A stretch of DNA of 64,000 bases from Bacteroidales bacterium UBA5349 (GCA_002410065.1 DHQB01000007.1:124001-188000), one strand, 5' to 3'; positions 18,683 through 28,867 are shown, counted from the first letter of the stretch. Notes: generated from the sequence alone by a model not told the origin. Numbers and translations are program-made.

Positions 18683-21499
18683 CTATTTCTCAGGGCTCAT
18701 AATAACCTCGAGCATATTTGGTTTTTTAAAGAACTCGCTTGCTGCCTTCTTAACAGTAGCAGTGTTTAGCTTCTTAACCATATCCTCGTACCCATTAACT
18801 ATATCCACTCCGTTTGAGTAGTACTCGCGAATGGCCGATGACCAAAAACGGTTCTCACGTAAACGCTCTTGACGTGATTTTAAGAAATACTCTCTTGCCT
18901 TGTTTAAATCTTCCTCCTTTGTCCCTTCCTTAATAATCTTAGCAAACTCCTTATGAATTATTCCAACAAGGTGTTCAGCTTTATCGGGATCGGTATCAAA
19001 ATACATGGTAACTATTACCTGATTGATTGGCGACTTGGAAAGATTTACACTTGAAGAAACGCCGTATGATCCACCCTCCTCTTCGCGAATTGTTTCTGTA
19101 TACCTAAGATCTAACACATGCTCAATGGCATCGAAGTAAAGCATATTCTGTAGGTTGTAGTCAGCAGGCGCCTGGTAAGCAACAAAACACGTTGTTTTTG
19201 GAACCTGCATTGCAAAAGTGAAAGGATTTTTAGTTTCACCCTTTGGGAAACGAATCTGATTATCCTTCCATGTCTCCTTTCGTTCTATATTTGGTAATGA
19301 GCCTAGATATGTTTCAACCAAAGGTTTTAGTTTGTCAATGTCTATATTCCCAACAAGAACAAACGTAAAGTCGCTAGCATCGGCAAAGCGATCTTTGTAA
19401 ATACTTTGAAGGGCATTAAAATCTACCTCATCAAGTAAATTAATATTCATTGGCCTTCTACGATAGTTTCTGTCGCTTAGCATATACGATATTGAATCGC
19501 GGAAAACAGAGCTAGGACTACTTCCTGCATTCTGAAGAACAGCCTTAATTCTTGACATATATGCATTGTATGCTGACTCATCAAAGCGTGGATTTGTGAA
19601 ATAGAGGTAAACCAATTGCATCATCTCCTCAAGATCGTCGGGCGAACAATTTCCGTTAAATCCCTCTTCGTTTTCACTAACGTAAGGCATTACGCTAACC
19701 ATTTTCCCTGCAAGCATCTTCTCCAAATCAATCCTGCTATGATTCCCTACACCACTCATCATTGAAATTGCAGACACCATTTGAGCCGAAGGAACATCTG
19801 ATTCTTTTACCAAAGAGGAGCCACCTGGGCTGTATGCAGATAGAAGTATCTCATCCTCTTTAAAATCAGTAGGTTTAATAATTACCTTAACCCCATTACT
19901 AAGTACCCACTCAGTGGTTTCTAACTTATCGTTCTTAATTTCTTTAGCCACTTTCCCAACTTTGGGCTGCTGGCTAACAAGGGGTTCTGTTGAAACATTA
20001 TCCTCGTAAGGTTCAAGGGTTGATTCTTTAACTTCTTTGTAAATTGCTAATATCCCATCCTTATCGGGTATGTTTCCCTTTTCCTTTTCAGGTGCAGTAA
20101 TGAAAATTACCATGTTCTCATCGGTAATCCATTTGTTTACCTTAGCATTAAGTTCTTCAATAGAAATAGAGGGAACAAGTGATTGTGACAACATGTACTC
20201 AAACTCAATGCCTGGAATTGGCTCATTGTCAGTAAAATTCGAGAAATATTCCCAAACTAGATTTCCGCTCTTAACCTTATCTTTCTCCTTGTAACTATTC
20301 TCAATGTTGCGTAAAAGGTCGGCTTTTGCCCTATCAAGTTCAGTTTTGGTAAATCCATGCTGCTTTAATCTGTAGTTCTCCTCCAACATCGATTTCATTG
20401 CTCTTACGGGTTCGTTCTCACGAGCATTTGCCATAATAACATATGCTGATTTTGTGCGAACAAGGTCACCAAAATAACTATAAGCAACAACAAACGGTGG
20501 GTTGTCTTTTTGAACCAACTCGTTGTAACGTGCGTTAAGCATTTGAGCATATAAATTCTGTACTAGTTTTTCTTTGTAGTAACCAAGATTTTTTTGGTCA
20601 TCTGGAACTACTGGATGCTTGTAGTAAACCTCAATCATGGTTCGGGTGATCTCTGAATCAGTAAACACACCAACTAGGGGTTCTTTGTGGTTTGGGACTT
20701 CAAAGTCTGGGCGAGGGCTCTTATTCTCCCTAGATGGAATTTTTGAAAACAAGTCGATAACCTTTTGCTCCATCATTTCAGAATCAAAATCACCTACTAT
20801 AATTATCGCTTGAAGATCGGGGCGATACCATTCCATGTAAAAGCGCTTCAATGTTTCGTACTTATGGTTATTAATAACATCGATACTTCCAATTACATCT
20901 CGCTCTCCATACTTAGAACCATTAAATAAATACTTCATTTTTTCTTGCTGTGCACGCCACTCAGCTGTTCTGCGGGTTCTCCACTCCTCACGAATTACCC
21001 CTCTTTCAGCATCAATCTCCTCATCCTCAAAAGCTATATAGCTAGACCAGTCGTTAAGAATAAGCAATGCAGAATCGATAATACCTTCGCGAGTTAACGG
21101 CACATTTGAAAGGTTGTAAGCCGTAACATCTTGGGCAGTAAATGCATTTACATTATGTCCAAATTTAACACCGATGTTCTCAAGAAAATTTAACACTCCT
21201 TTTTTAGGGTAGTTCTTGGTACCATTGAATGCCATGTGCTCTGTAAAGTGAGCTAAGCCATCCTGATCGTCATTCTCAAGTATGGCACCTACATTATGAA
21301 TAATATAGAACTCTGCCCTATTCTTTGGCTCACTATTGCTACGGATATAGTAGCGCATACCATTGTCGAGTTCGCCAATGGTAACCTTGGGATCAGTAGG
21401 CAGTGGATTATTCCAATTAATGCCACCTTGTTGGGCATTAAGAAGATTAAAAACAGATAAAAGCGCTATAAGAATAGCACTAAAACGGAAATACTTCAT
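18683..21499 (-). CDS. M16 family zinc metallopeptidase, exported
   Basis: A 938-residue pitrilysin-family protein with a signal peptide (about residues 1-23). The inverted zinc motif HxxEH is seen as HFTEH (84-88), so the N-terminal half is catalytic. The C-terminal half is the second, inactive M16 lobe (about 520-938). Such enzymes form a clamshell that degrades peptides in the periplasm. Length (two M16 repeats) fits the Bacteroidota form. The gene stands alone and has its own strong terminator. Confidence 0.93.
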   Translation of the reverse strand: MKYFRFSAILIALLSVFNLLNAQQGGINWNNPLPTDPKVTIGELDNGMRYYIRSNSEPKNRAEFYIIHNVGAILENDDQDGLAHFTEHMAFNGTKNYPKKGVLNFLENIGVKFGHNVNAFTAQDVTAYNLSNVPLTREGIIDSALLILNDWSSYIAFEDEEIDAERGVIREEWRTRRTAEWRAQQEKMKYLFNGSKYGERDVIGSIDVINNHKYETLKRFYMEWYRPDLQAIIIVGDFDSEMMEQKVIDLFSKIPSRENKSPRPDFEVPNHKEPLVGVFTDSEITRTMIEVYYKHPVVPDDQKNLGYYKEKLVQNLYAQMLNARYNELVQKDNPPFVVAYSYFGDLVRTKSAYVIMANARENEPVRAMKSMLEENYRLKQHGFTKTELDRAKADLLRNIENSYKEKDKVKSGNLVWEYFSNFTDNEPIPGIEFEYMLSQSLVPSISIEELNAKVNKWITDENMVIFITAPEKEKGNIPDKDGILAIYKEVKESTLEPYEDNVSTEPLVSQQPKVGKVAKEIKNDKLETTEWVLSNGVKVIIKPTDFKEDEILLSAYSPGGSSLVKESDVPSAQMVSAISMMSGVGNHSRIDLEKMLAGKMVSVMPYVSENEEGFNGNCSPDDLEEMMQLVYLYFTNPRFDESAYNAYMSRIKAVLQNAGSSPSSVFRDSISYMLSDRNYRRRPMNINLLDEVDFNALQSIYKDRFADASDFTFVLVGNIDIDKLKPLVETYLGSLPNIERKETWKDNQIRFPKGETKNPFTFAMQVPKTTCFVAYQAPADYNLQNMLYFDAIEHVLDLRYTETIREEEGGSYGVSSSVNLSKSPINQVIVTMYFDTDPDKAEHLVGIIHKEFAKIIKEGTKEEDLNKAREYFLKSRQERLRENRFWSSAIREYYSNGVDIVNGYEDMVKKLNTATVKKAASEFFKKPNMLEVIMSPEK

Positions 21500-21734
21500 A
21501 TTTACTATCTTTTAGTTTTTTTAAGGTAATTATATAAATCCAAAGGTATAGACTTTTAGTAGAATAAAAAGTTTAAAGAGAAGACTTTCACAGTGCATTT
21601 ACACATGCATTTGTCAACATAAATTAATTATAAACTCTTGTTTTTCTGTGTTTTGTGTATTTAAAATACAGCATAACTAAAAAACATTTAACTCTTTTTA
21701 GGAGACCACATACTACATAGTGGGTTATAAAATA

Positions 21735-21818
21735 GGTTGCCCAGACTCGATTTGAATCTGGGACTAAAACTGGTTGGACAAACATGCTTGGCTGATATTG
21801 TTGAGAACCTGGGCAACC
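21735..21818. ncRNA. candidate structured RNA element of unknown family
   Basis: GGTTGCCCAG at 21735-21744 is perfectly complementary to CTGGGCAACC at 21809-21818, enclosing 64 bases. Within it CCCAGA (21740-21745) can instead pair with TCTGGG shortly after, so two folds exclude each other. Read on the minus strand, TTCAAATC sits in the small hairpin like a T-loop, but no tRNA cloverleaf closes. Orientation is unknown: it could be a leader for the M16 gene (minus), part of the 5' region of 22127 (plus), or a separate small RNA. Confidence 0.4.
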
Positions 21819-21848
21819 TTGCTACTGGTGTAAGTAGCTTTCTATATA

Positions 21849-21872
21849 AACGTGTTGTTGGGGAACACGTTT
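21849..21872. repeat. hairpin next to the structured element
   Basis: AACGTGTT pairs with AACACGTT around a 6-8 base loop, with a smaller hairpin GCTAC/GTAGC just upstream (about 21821-21838). No T-run follows, so it is not a standard terminator. Confidence 0.4.
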
Positions 21873-22126
21873 GCTTTATTGCTTATATCGTGCCAAAACG
21901 ATCATAGGATCCCTACCTGTCTCATAATTCGGATTTTACAGAATATAATCAATAATATTTAATAAATACTTGTCGATCATTATCCCCATTATGTAGAAAA
22001 AGTGAAGCAACTTTACTCGTCTAATATTTTGTTTTATAAAGCAATAAAAAACAAACCCTCTAGGAATATGGCTGATTAGAAATTTATTTGTAAATTTCGA
22101 TTGTTATAAATCAAACCATAAGAAGT

Positions 22127-23284
22127 ATGAAGGGATTTCTTAGAATATTTATCGGAGCAATAATAATTTTGGTTTTGCTGCTTATTGGCATGAAGGCCAT
22201 ATGGTTGTTTAAAGAAAAAAAAGTGATTAGTGTTTATATTCTTGACAAAACGGTTACAAAGTATGATCGGCATGCGCATAAATCATTTACATGGCTACTG
22301 AACTACAATAGGATTGTTCTTCCAAACAAAAAACAATATTCATATAAAACAGACTATTTTGGTTTTTTCCCTATTAACATAAATGATGAGGTTTTCGATT
22401 TTAAAAGCATCAGAATTAGTGAGGTTGATGATTATGCTTCTAACTCAGATGTGTTGTTTTACGCCGATTGCTATGGAGTTCACTCTTTTGAATGGTACAA
22501 GGGTAAGTCAAAGCCTATCCGTTCGCAAAAAGTATTCGGGGGCCTTAACCAAAACGATTACCTACTATTAAAGCGAATGCTTGATAATGGGAAACTTGCC
22601 ATTGCAGAGTACAATATGTTTAGTACTCCAACTAATGCCCTTGTTAGGATAAAAACCGAAGAACTATTAGGGATTAACTGGTCGGGGTGGACAGGAAAGT
22701 ACTTTGAAACATTTAATGTTTCTTCAGAAAATGGAGCACCAGTTTGGATGAAAAACCTATACGAATCGCAGCATCTAGGGGTATGGCCAGATAAAGGTTC
22801 AGGCATAATACTCATTAACAATGATGGGCTTATAGAGTTGCTTGAGCTAGGAAACCACATAAACTCTCCTATTCCAATCATTCAATCAAATTCTGAGTCA
22901 ATCGAAAGATTTAACGTTTCCCAGAGTGTACCATTTGAAGAGTGGTTTGAGTTTATTAGCCCAGGCAATAACCTTATCCATTCAAACTTTTCATTAGATG
23001 TAACCCCAAAAGGAAAAGAGGTTTTACAAAAGATTGGTTTAACAGAAGAATTTCCTGCTGTTATTGAGGGGCTCAATCTTAACTACTTTTACTTTTGCGG
23101 TGATTTTAGTGAAAATCCAGCAAACATGTGGACGGCTAAACTAGCTGGTGGCAAATGGCTTAATCACTTTATTAGCCGATTTAGCAATACCAATAAGGCT
23201 AATTTCTACCAAAATTACTACACTCCTTTAATAGAAAAATTGCTGTCTGAGCACTACGAAAAATTGAACAATAGCCAAGAATAA
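22127..23284 (+). CDS. membrane-anchored hypothetical protein
   Basis: A 385-residue protein with one N-terminal membrane helix (about residues 5-28) and a long exposed domain with many aromatic residues (for example GINWSGWTGKYFETFN). No catalytic motif or known domain is recognised. It lies alone on the plus strand after the structured gap, 41 bases ahead of the aminotransferase gene. It looks like a conserved Bacteroidota envelope protein, without evidence for a role. Confidence 0.75.
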   Translation: MKGFLRIFIGAIIILVLLLIGMKAIWLFKEKKVISVYILDKTVTKYDRHAHKSFTWLLNYNRIVLPNKKQYSYKTDYFGFFPININDEVFDFKSIRISEVDDYASNSDVLFYADCYGVHSFEWYKGKSKPIRSQKVFGGLNQNDYLLLKRMLDNGKLAIAEYNMFSTPTNALVRIKTEELLGINWSGWTGKYFETFNVSSENGAPVWMKNLYESQHLGVWPDKGSGIILINNDGLIELLELGNHINSPIPIIQSNSESIERFNVSQSVPFEEWFEFISPGNNLIHSNFSLDVTPKGKEVLQKIGLTEEFPAVIEGLNLNYFYFCGDFSENPANMWTAKLAGGKWLNHFISRFSNTNKANFYQNYYTPLIEKLLSEHYEKLNNSQE

Positions 23285-23325
23285 GATAAAAATTATCCTT
23301 TTACAAAAATTAGCACTATTCAAAA

Positions 23326-24194
23326 ATGACAGTTCACTTTGATAAAGATGAGGAGTTCTTCTTCAATAACAATCAAATACAATTAGTACCCAAAACAAAG
23401 TCCTTCGATATTCCAGATGGCTCAACCATTCTTTATGAAGTGATAAGGGTAATTAATGGAGTTCCTCTTTTCTTTGATGAGCATATTGATAGACTTAAGA
23501 AATCGACACAACTTTCGGGTATTGAGATTAGTTTAAACCCATTAGTTAAAGGGATTGTTGATCTTGTTAAGAAAACTGATGTAAAGGAGATAAACCTGAA
23601 AATATCACTATACTGCGATAAGGTCGATAAGCATAAGTGCCAAATAATTGCCTACTTTATTGAGAGTCACTATCCACTGGCCGAGACATACCAAAATGGA
23701 GTTAAGACTGAACTCGCATCACTTGAAAGAGAAAATCCAAACATAAAACTGGAAAATCCTGTATTGCGTCAAACTGCCGATAAGGTGCTTAGCCTATCGC
23801 AAACCCACGAAGCACTTCTGGTTAACGATGAGGGTTTTATTACCGAGGGCAGTCGTTCTAACTTTTTTGCTATAATTAACAAAACTCTAATTACACCTCC
23901 TGCAAAGGATGTTCTTGAGGGTGTTACCAGAAGAATGGTAATTGCTTTAGCCAAACAGAATTCAATTCCATTTCAAGAAAGACCAATACACACAAGAGAA
24001 CTAGATAGTTTTGAGGGTGCTTTTATAACCGGAACATCGCCAAAGATATGCCCATTAACCGAATAGGGGATCAAAGTTTTGCAATACCAAAGTTAACCCA
24101 AGAGTTAATTAAACACTTTGATGAACTCATTCACAAGAACTTAATTGAACTTTCAGCTAAATACTTTAATAATTCTCAGGAAACCAATCAATAA
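23326..24194 (+). pseudogene. class IV PLP aminotransferase, frameshifted
   Basis: The first 246 codons encode a fold-type IV PLP enzyme (branched-chain, D-amino-acid transaminase or aminodeoxychorismate lyase family). GFITEGSRSNFFAI, VLEGVTRRMVI and GAFITGTSPKI are family hallmarks; K141 may be the PLP lysine (tentative). The reading frame then runs to a stop at 24064-24066, too early. A second frame from about 24048 continues the family C-terminus (PINRIGDQSFAIPKLTQELI) to a stop at 24192-24194. One base appears to be missing near 24045-24048. This could be an authentic mutation, a sequencing error or recoding; no slippery homopolymer is present. Confidence 0.82.
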
Positions 24195-24206
24195 AAGAAA
24201 ATCAAT

Positions 24207-26252
24207 ATGAAGCACTTAACTATTCTACTAACCATCCCTTTGATACTAACCATGACTAACTGCAAACAAGCAAAGCAAGGTCCTATTGGGAGCCCAATAC
24301 CCCAAACGATAGTCGATAAAACTATTGATGCTTTGACTGACCAACACGGCGAAAACGCCAAGTTCCGAATTGAACGTGGAGTTAATCAGGTTGCAACCCT
24401 CTGGAGAGAGAGTGATGGGGATATTGATGAGTTTACCTCGTTCTGTAATGATAATTTTATTGCTAACGATAATGATTTAGAAATACTATTAATTAAACTA
24501 TCGACAGGCTATGAGGTTCTTTTTGGAAATTTTATGCGCATTAGTAAGGATTTAATGCGACCACTTCATCTCGATATGGGCCCTGTAACACCTATCGACA
24601 TGATGTTTGGAGGCTATAGCCCATCCGCACACCTCACCGAAGATCTCTTTGCCAACAGCATTGCATTTGTAACTACCCTGAACTTCCCTACATACAGCCT
24701 TAAGGAGAAGACCGAACTTGGACCAAAATGGACTCGTAAGGAATGGGCATACGCACGAATGGGCGACATTTTTACCTCGCGCGTTCCCGCAGAGCTCGTA
24801 CAGAACTATTCGCAGATTAGCACCAATGCCGACGCCTATATCGATTCGTATAACATCTGCATGGGCGAATTGCGCAGCGATAATGATAAGCAATTATTCC
24901 CCGAGGGAATGAAATTGATAACCCATTGGGGGCTTCGCGACGAACTAAAATCGCAATATGCAAATGGTTTAGAAGGGCTTGAGGCTCAACAAATGGTTTA
25001 CCAAGTGATGAAGCGGATTATTGATCAAACTATCCCTGAAATGGTTATCAACAATCCCAAATATACTTGGAAACCCTATAGCAATGAAGTTTCCCAAAAT
25101 GATAAAACGATTAGCTCTAACCCCGAGCCAAATACTCGATACCAACATCTTTTAAACCTTTTTGGTGCAACTCAGAAAATGGACGAGTTTAATCCAACCA
25201 TGCCTAACCTAATTCAGCGAACCTTTGAGGGAGCCTATGAACTTCCTGTCGAAGAAGTGGAACAACTGTTCATCGATTTTGTCTCATCGCAACAAGTTAG
25301 GGATGCAGGAAAACTTATTAGCCAAAGGTTGGGCCGCCCGCTTGAACCTTTTGATATTTGGTACGATGGATTTAAGAGCAGAAGTAGTATCCCTGCCCAA
25401 ACCCTCGATAATGCTGTTGCCAAAAGATTTACCTCGGCAAATGCCTACCAGAATGAAATCCCAAACATCCTAACCTCATTGGGATGGAGTAAAGAAAAGG
25501 CAAACTTCTTCCAAAGTAAAATTAATATTGAAGGAAGTCGTGGTGCAGGACATGCTTGGGGTGCAGAAATGCGAAACGATGTGGCTTTACTCCGCACCCG
25601 AATTGGAGAAGGTGGCATGGACTATAAAGGTTTTAATATTGCTATGCACGAGTTTGGGCATACTATTGAGCAAACCATTACCCTACATAATGTTGACTAC
25701 TATATGCTACACGGAGTGCCAAACACCGCATTTACCGAAGCTTTAGCATTCATGTTCCAAAAGCGCGATTTAGATGTACTAGGGATAAAGGATAACAACA
25801 CGATGAAAACACACCTTTTAGCATTGGATAACCTTTGGCAGTGCTACGAGATTATGGGAGTTTCGCTGGTTGATATTAACCTTTGGCGTTGGTTATACAA
25901 CAATCCAAACGCAACCCCAGAGCAGCTAAAAGAGGCAACTATTAGCATTTCCCAGGATGTATGGAATAAGTATTATGCTGATGTTTTTGGTAGCACCGAT
26001 GAGCCAATTCTCGCCATTTATAGCCATATGATCAGCAACCCGCTGTACCTTTCCGCATACCCCATAGGGCTACTTATCGATTTTCAGCTTGAGCAGCACA
26101 TTGCCGGTAAAAACTTTGCCAGCGAGGTTCAGCGTATCTTTGAGCAGGGAAAAATAATTCCTCAACTTTGGATGAAGGGGGCAGTTGGTTCGGTACTCTC
26201 AATTGAGCCCACCCTAAACGCTACCGACGAAGCTCTAAAGGTAGTTCAGTAA
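24207..26252 (+). CDS. gluzincin-type zinc peptidase lipoprotein
   Basis: A 681-residue exported protein. A lipoprotein-type signal ends at C19 (TMTNC). Zinc-peptidase residues are HEFGH (in IAMHEFGHTIEQ) with a downstream glutamate in TEALAF, the pattern HExxH plus distant Glu of gluzincins, as in M3-like oligopeptidases. The substrate is probably peptides in the envelope. Upstream it starts 12 bases after the end of the frameshifted aminotransferase. I cannot place it in a named M-family. A strong terminator follows. Confidence 0.78.
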   Translation: MKHLTILLTIPLILTMTNCKQAKQGPIGSPIPQTIVDKTIDALTDQHGENAKFRIERGVNQVATLWRESDGDIDEFTSFCNDNFIANDNDLEILLIKLSTGYEVLFGNFMRISKDLMRPLHLDMGPVTPIDMMFGGYSPSAHLTEDLFANSIAFVTTLNFPTYSLKEKTELGPKWTRKEWAYARMGDIFTSRVPAELVQNYSQISTNADAYIDSYNICMGELRSDNDKQLFPEGMKLITHWGLRDELKSQYANGLEGLEAQQMVYQVMKRIIDQTIPEMVINNPKYTWKPYSNEVSQNDKTISSNPEPNTRYQHLLNLFGATQKMDEFNPTMPNLIQRTFEGAYELPVEEVEQLFIDFVSSQQVRDAGKLISQRLGRPLEPFDIWYDGFKSRSSIPAQTLDNAVAKRFTSANAYQNEIPNILTSLGWSKEKANFFQSKINIEGSRGAGHAWGAEMRNDVALLRTRIGEGGMDYKGFNIAMHEFGHTIEQTITLHNVDYYMLHGVPNTAFTEALAFMFQKRDLDVLGIKDNNTMKTHLLALDNLWQCYEIMGVSLVDINLWRWLYNNPNATPEQLKEATISISQDVWNKYYADVFGSTDEPILAIYSHMISNPLYLSAYPIGLLIDFQLEQHIAGKNFASEVQRIFEQGKIIPQLWMKGAVGSVLSIEPTLNATDEALKVVQ

Positions 26253-26269
26253 TACAATTATTTATAGCA

Positions 26270-26300
26270 GAGAGCCGAGTATTGTTTATACTCGGCTCTC
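26270..26300 (+). terminator. terminator of the zinc peptidase gene
   Basis: A 13-bp stem GAGAGCCGAGTAT / ATACTCGGCTCTC with a 5-base loop and a short T-rich tail, 18 bases past the stop. Confidence 0.85.
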
Positions 26301-26472
26301 TTTATTTACAACAATTTAGGATGTTTGATATCTCTTCTAATCTGCTTAAAACTTAAGCATTAAAATATTGAAGAAGTTGCAAAATGCTTAAAACATAAGA
26401 TATCAATACGATTATAAAAGCAGACATTACCAACAAAGCATGGTAAAATGCTACTCACCTATAGACGACGTT

Positions 26473-27687
26473 CTATTCGTTGGTCATTATAAAAAGCGGA
26501 AGCATTTCAAACTTCTGATAGTATGGACGCAAACGCTCAACATTGTAATGCTTTTCAACATTTACAACCTTCTTTTGGCTAACCACAACGTCAATGGGCA
26601 TATTATCGTAACGTCCATTTTTAAGTACTATCAATCTTCCGTGTACCCCCTTTAAAATAAGGTCGAGCGCAAGATTTCCAAAGGCCATAGGAACAATTGA
26701 GTCAATAGCATCGGGCTCACCTCCCCTAACCAAGTAACCTAGTTTTTGGGTAATGGTATTAATCACTTTGCCATTATTGTATTTAGGAGTTAACTCCTTT
26801 ATTTTCTGAGAAATAACATCACCTATTCCACCAAGTTTTGCATGTCCGTAGGCATCTAACTCGGTACCTTCAAAAACCATCTTATCCATGCCCACAAAAA
26901 TAGCGCCTTCGCTAACCATTACAGATGAGTAGTGGCTTGGGTTTTTCAGTCTATCGTCAACCAGTAACTCGGTAAGCAAATCGATATCAAACTTGTGCTC
27001 AGGGATTACGCAGCGATTAGCCACGCCGGCCATTGTAGGAAGCATAGCGGTAAAACCAGCATACCTTCCAAACACCTCCATAACTAGAATGCGCTCATGC
27101 GAACCTGCTGAGGTTCGGAGTATATCGGTCATTGCAATGGTGCGAGTAATGCACGTGCTAAAACCTATACAGTAATCTGTTCCTGGCACATCGTTATCCA
27201 TTGTTTTGGGAATAGCAATTACTTTTCTCCCCTCCTGGTATAGGCGTACACCATAGCTAAGCGTATCATCACCGCCAATTGGGATAAGATAATCGATACC
27301 CAAGTAGTCAAGATTTTTAGTTACTTCGGAAGTAAGATCGTTCACCTCCTTTTTGTATTTATCCTGAAGATGAGTAGGAACCATATTCTTAGAAACCTTG
27401 GATGGGTTTGTTCGTGAGGTATGTAGAAAAGTTCCTCCTGTACGAAACGCTTTATTAACTCTTCCTTCAGTTAGCCATTCATAGCAATGCGTGTTATCGG
27501 CATCCTTCTCACGCACAATTTCAATCAAGCCTGCCCAGCCTCTACGAATACCCACAACCTGATACCCCTCGCGCAAGGCGCGAATGGTTACCGCTCTAAT
27601 TGCCGGATTAAGACCTGGCACATCACCACCTCCTGTTAAAATTGCAATTACCCCTTTTGATTTAGTTTCGTTAGTTGTAGTTATCAT
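26473..27687 (-). CDS. pfkA: 6-phosphofructokinase, PPi-type active site
   Basis: A 404-residue phosphofructokinase. It phosphorylates fructose 6-phosphate. In the phosphate-donor site the residues are GGDD (138-141) and PKTMDND (160-166). Aspartate in the first and lysine in the second are the changes that mark PPi-dependent enzymes, while ATP enzymes have GGDG and PGTIDND. So it probably uses pyrophosphate and is reversible (inference). Catalytic D166 is present. The N-terminal ILTGGGDVPGLNPAIRA is intact. Confidence 0.93.
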   Translation of the reverse strand: MITTTNETKSKGVIAILTGGGDVPGLNPAIRAVTIRALREGYQVVGIRRGWAGLIEIVREKDADNTHCYEWLTEGRVNKAFRTGGTFLHTSRTNPSKVSKNMVPTHLQDKYKKEVNDLTSEVTKNLDYLGIDYLIPIGGDDTLSYGVRLYQEGRKVIAIPKTMDNDVPGTDYCIGFSTCITRTIAMTDILRTSAGSHERILVMEVFGRYAGFTAMLPTMAGVANRCVIPEHKFDIDLLTELLVDDRLKNPSHYSSVMVSEGAIFVGMDKMVFEGTELDAYGHAKLGGIGDVISQKIKELTPKYNNGKVINTITQKLGYLVRGGEPDAIDSIVPMAFGNLALDLILKGVHGRLIVLKNGRYDNMPIDVVVSQKKVVNVEKHYNVERLRPYYQKFEMLPLFIMTNE

Positions 27688-27842
27688 AGTTATATTGTTT
27701 TAGTGCAATAATAAACTTCTGCTTTTACAAGCAAAGTTCAGTGCTAAAAATAGTGGAAAAATAAATTGAAAAGTTCAAGATTTGTCACAGAAACCATTTT
27801 TTTGTCGCAAACGTTTGATTATGCATGCAACATCAATTAGCC

Positions 27843-27878
27843 AAAAAGGCATCCAAAATGAAGTTTTAGTGCCTTTTT
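27843..27878 (-). terminator. hairpin past the glycosyltransferase gene
   Basis: AAAAAGGCA / TGCCTTTTT arms surround a loop with an inner AAAA/TTTT pairing, 20 bases past the gene stop on the minus strand. Confidence 0.5.
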
Positions 27879-27898
27879 GCTATTGTGAAATTAGGATA

Positions 27899-28852
27899 TT
27901 AATCCCCTATCTCTTTTTCAATTAGATAATGATTTCTATCGGCAGAACTACGAGAAACCAGTTCGCCCAAAAAGCCAGCAACAAAAAGTTGCACCCCAAT
28001 AATTGCCATTACCAAGGCTATGTAAAACAATGGTTGGTCGGCAACTGGCCTATAATTCAGGTGATTAAATTGTGCGTAAATTTTTGCAACTACAATCCAA
28101 ATACTCATTCCACCCCCAATCAAAAACATCAAAGTACCAAGAGTACCAAACAAATGCATGGGTTTTTTTCCGAAGCGGGTTACAAATATTACAGTGAACA
28201 GGTCGAGAAAACCATTTACAAACCTTTCTAAACCAAATTTGGTTACTCCATACTTGCGCTCTTGATGCTGCACAACCTTTTCGCCAATACGCTTAAACCC
28301 TGCCTGTTTTGCAAGAACTGGAATATACCTATGCATCTCTCCAAAAATCTCTATGCTCTTAATCACCTCTTTACGGTAGGCTTTAAGTCCACAATTAAAA
28401 TCGTGGAGTTTTATGCCCGTAAAGGCTCTAACCGTTCTATTGTATAATTTGCTGGGGATAGTTTTTGAAATCGGATCGTACCTTTTCTTTTTCCAACCTG
28501 AAATCAGATCAAAACCCTCATGGGTTATCATTCTGTACATTTCAGGAATCTCCTCTGGGCTATCCTGTAAATCGGCATCCATGGTAACAACCACATTGCC
28601 CTTTGCTGTTTGAAAACCCACATGCAGGGCAGCAGATTTTCCATAGTTGCGCCTAAACTTTATGCCTTTGGCAAATGAATGTTTTGCACAGATATCCTCT
28701 ATTACACTCCAACTATTATCGTTACTTCCATCATCAACAAGAATGGTTTCAAAAGTAAAACCATTCTCATCCATCACCCTTTTTATCCATGCAACAAGTT
28801 CGGGTAAAGACTCGTCCTCGTTATAAAGCGGAACTATTATTGAAATATCCAT
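27899..28852 (-). CDS. family 2 glycosyltransferase (GtrB/DPM1-like)
   Basis: A 317-residue GT2 glycosyltransferase of the bactoprenol/dolichol-phosphate sugar transferase group. The nucleotide-sugar fold is at residues 1-225, with DxD at D92-A-D94 in MDADLQDSPEE. Two C-terminal membrane helices (about 232-255 and 268-295) fit GtrB/ArnC/YfdH proteins. It likely makes an undecaprenyl-phosphate sugar donor. It follows the DUF4199 gene by 15 bases, so they share an operon. Confidence 0.93.
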   Translation of the reverse strand: MDISIIVPLYNEDESLPELVAWIKRVMDENGFTFETILVDDGSNDNSWSVIEDICAKHSFAKGIKFRRNYGKSAALHVGFQTAKGNVVVTMDADLQDSPEEIPEMYRMITHEGFDLISGWKKKRYDPISKTIPSKLYNRTVRAFTGIKLHDFNCGLKAYRKEVIKSIEIFGEMHRYIPVLAKQAGFKRIGEKVVQHQERKYGVTKFGLERFVNGFLDLFTVIFVTRFGKKPMHLFGTLGTLMFLIGGGMSIWIVVAKIYAQFNHLNYRPVADQPLFYIALVMAIIGVQLFVAGFLGELVSRSSADRNHYLIEKEIGD

Positions 28853-28867
28853 TTAAAAAATATTCTA

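Larger units (their letters stand above)
21500..22126. other. 627-base non-coding gap with structured segments
   Basis: No coding ORF of note. The first 200 bases are plain AT-rich DNA, 21735-21872 hold three hairpin-forming stretches (listed separately), and 21900-22126 are AT-rich with the start region of the next gene. No insertion sequence, tRNA or known riboswitch is recognised. Confidence 0.6.

Noticed and set aside
21735..21818. tRNA gene on the minus strand
   Set aside because: There is a TTCAAATC T-loop-like stretch and complementary ends, but no anticodon or D arm can be folded.
26440..26655. 71-codon plus-strand ORF overlapping the end of the phosphofructokinase gene
   Set aside because: It is mostly antisense to a conserved enzyme and has no support.
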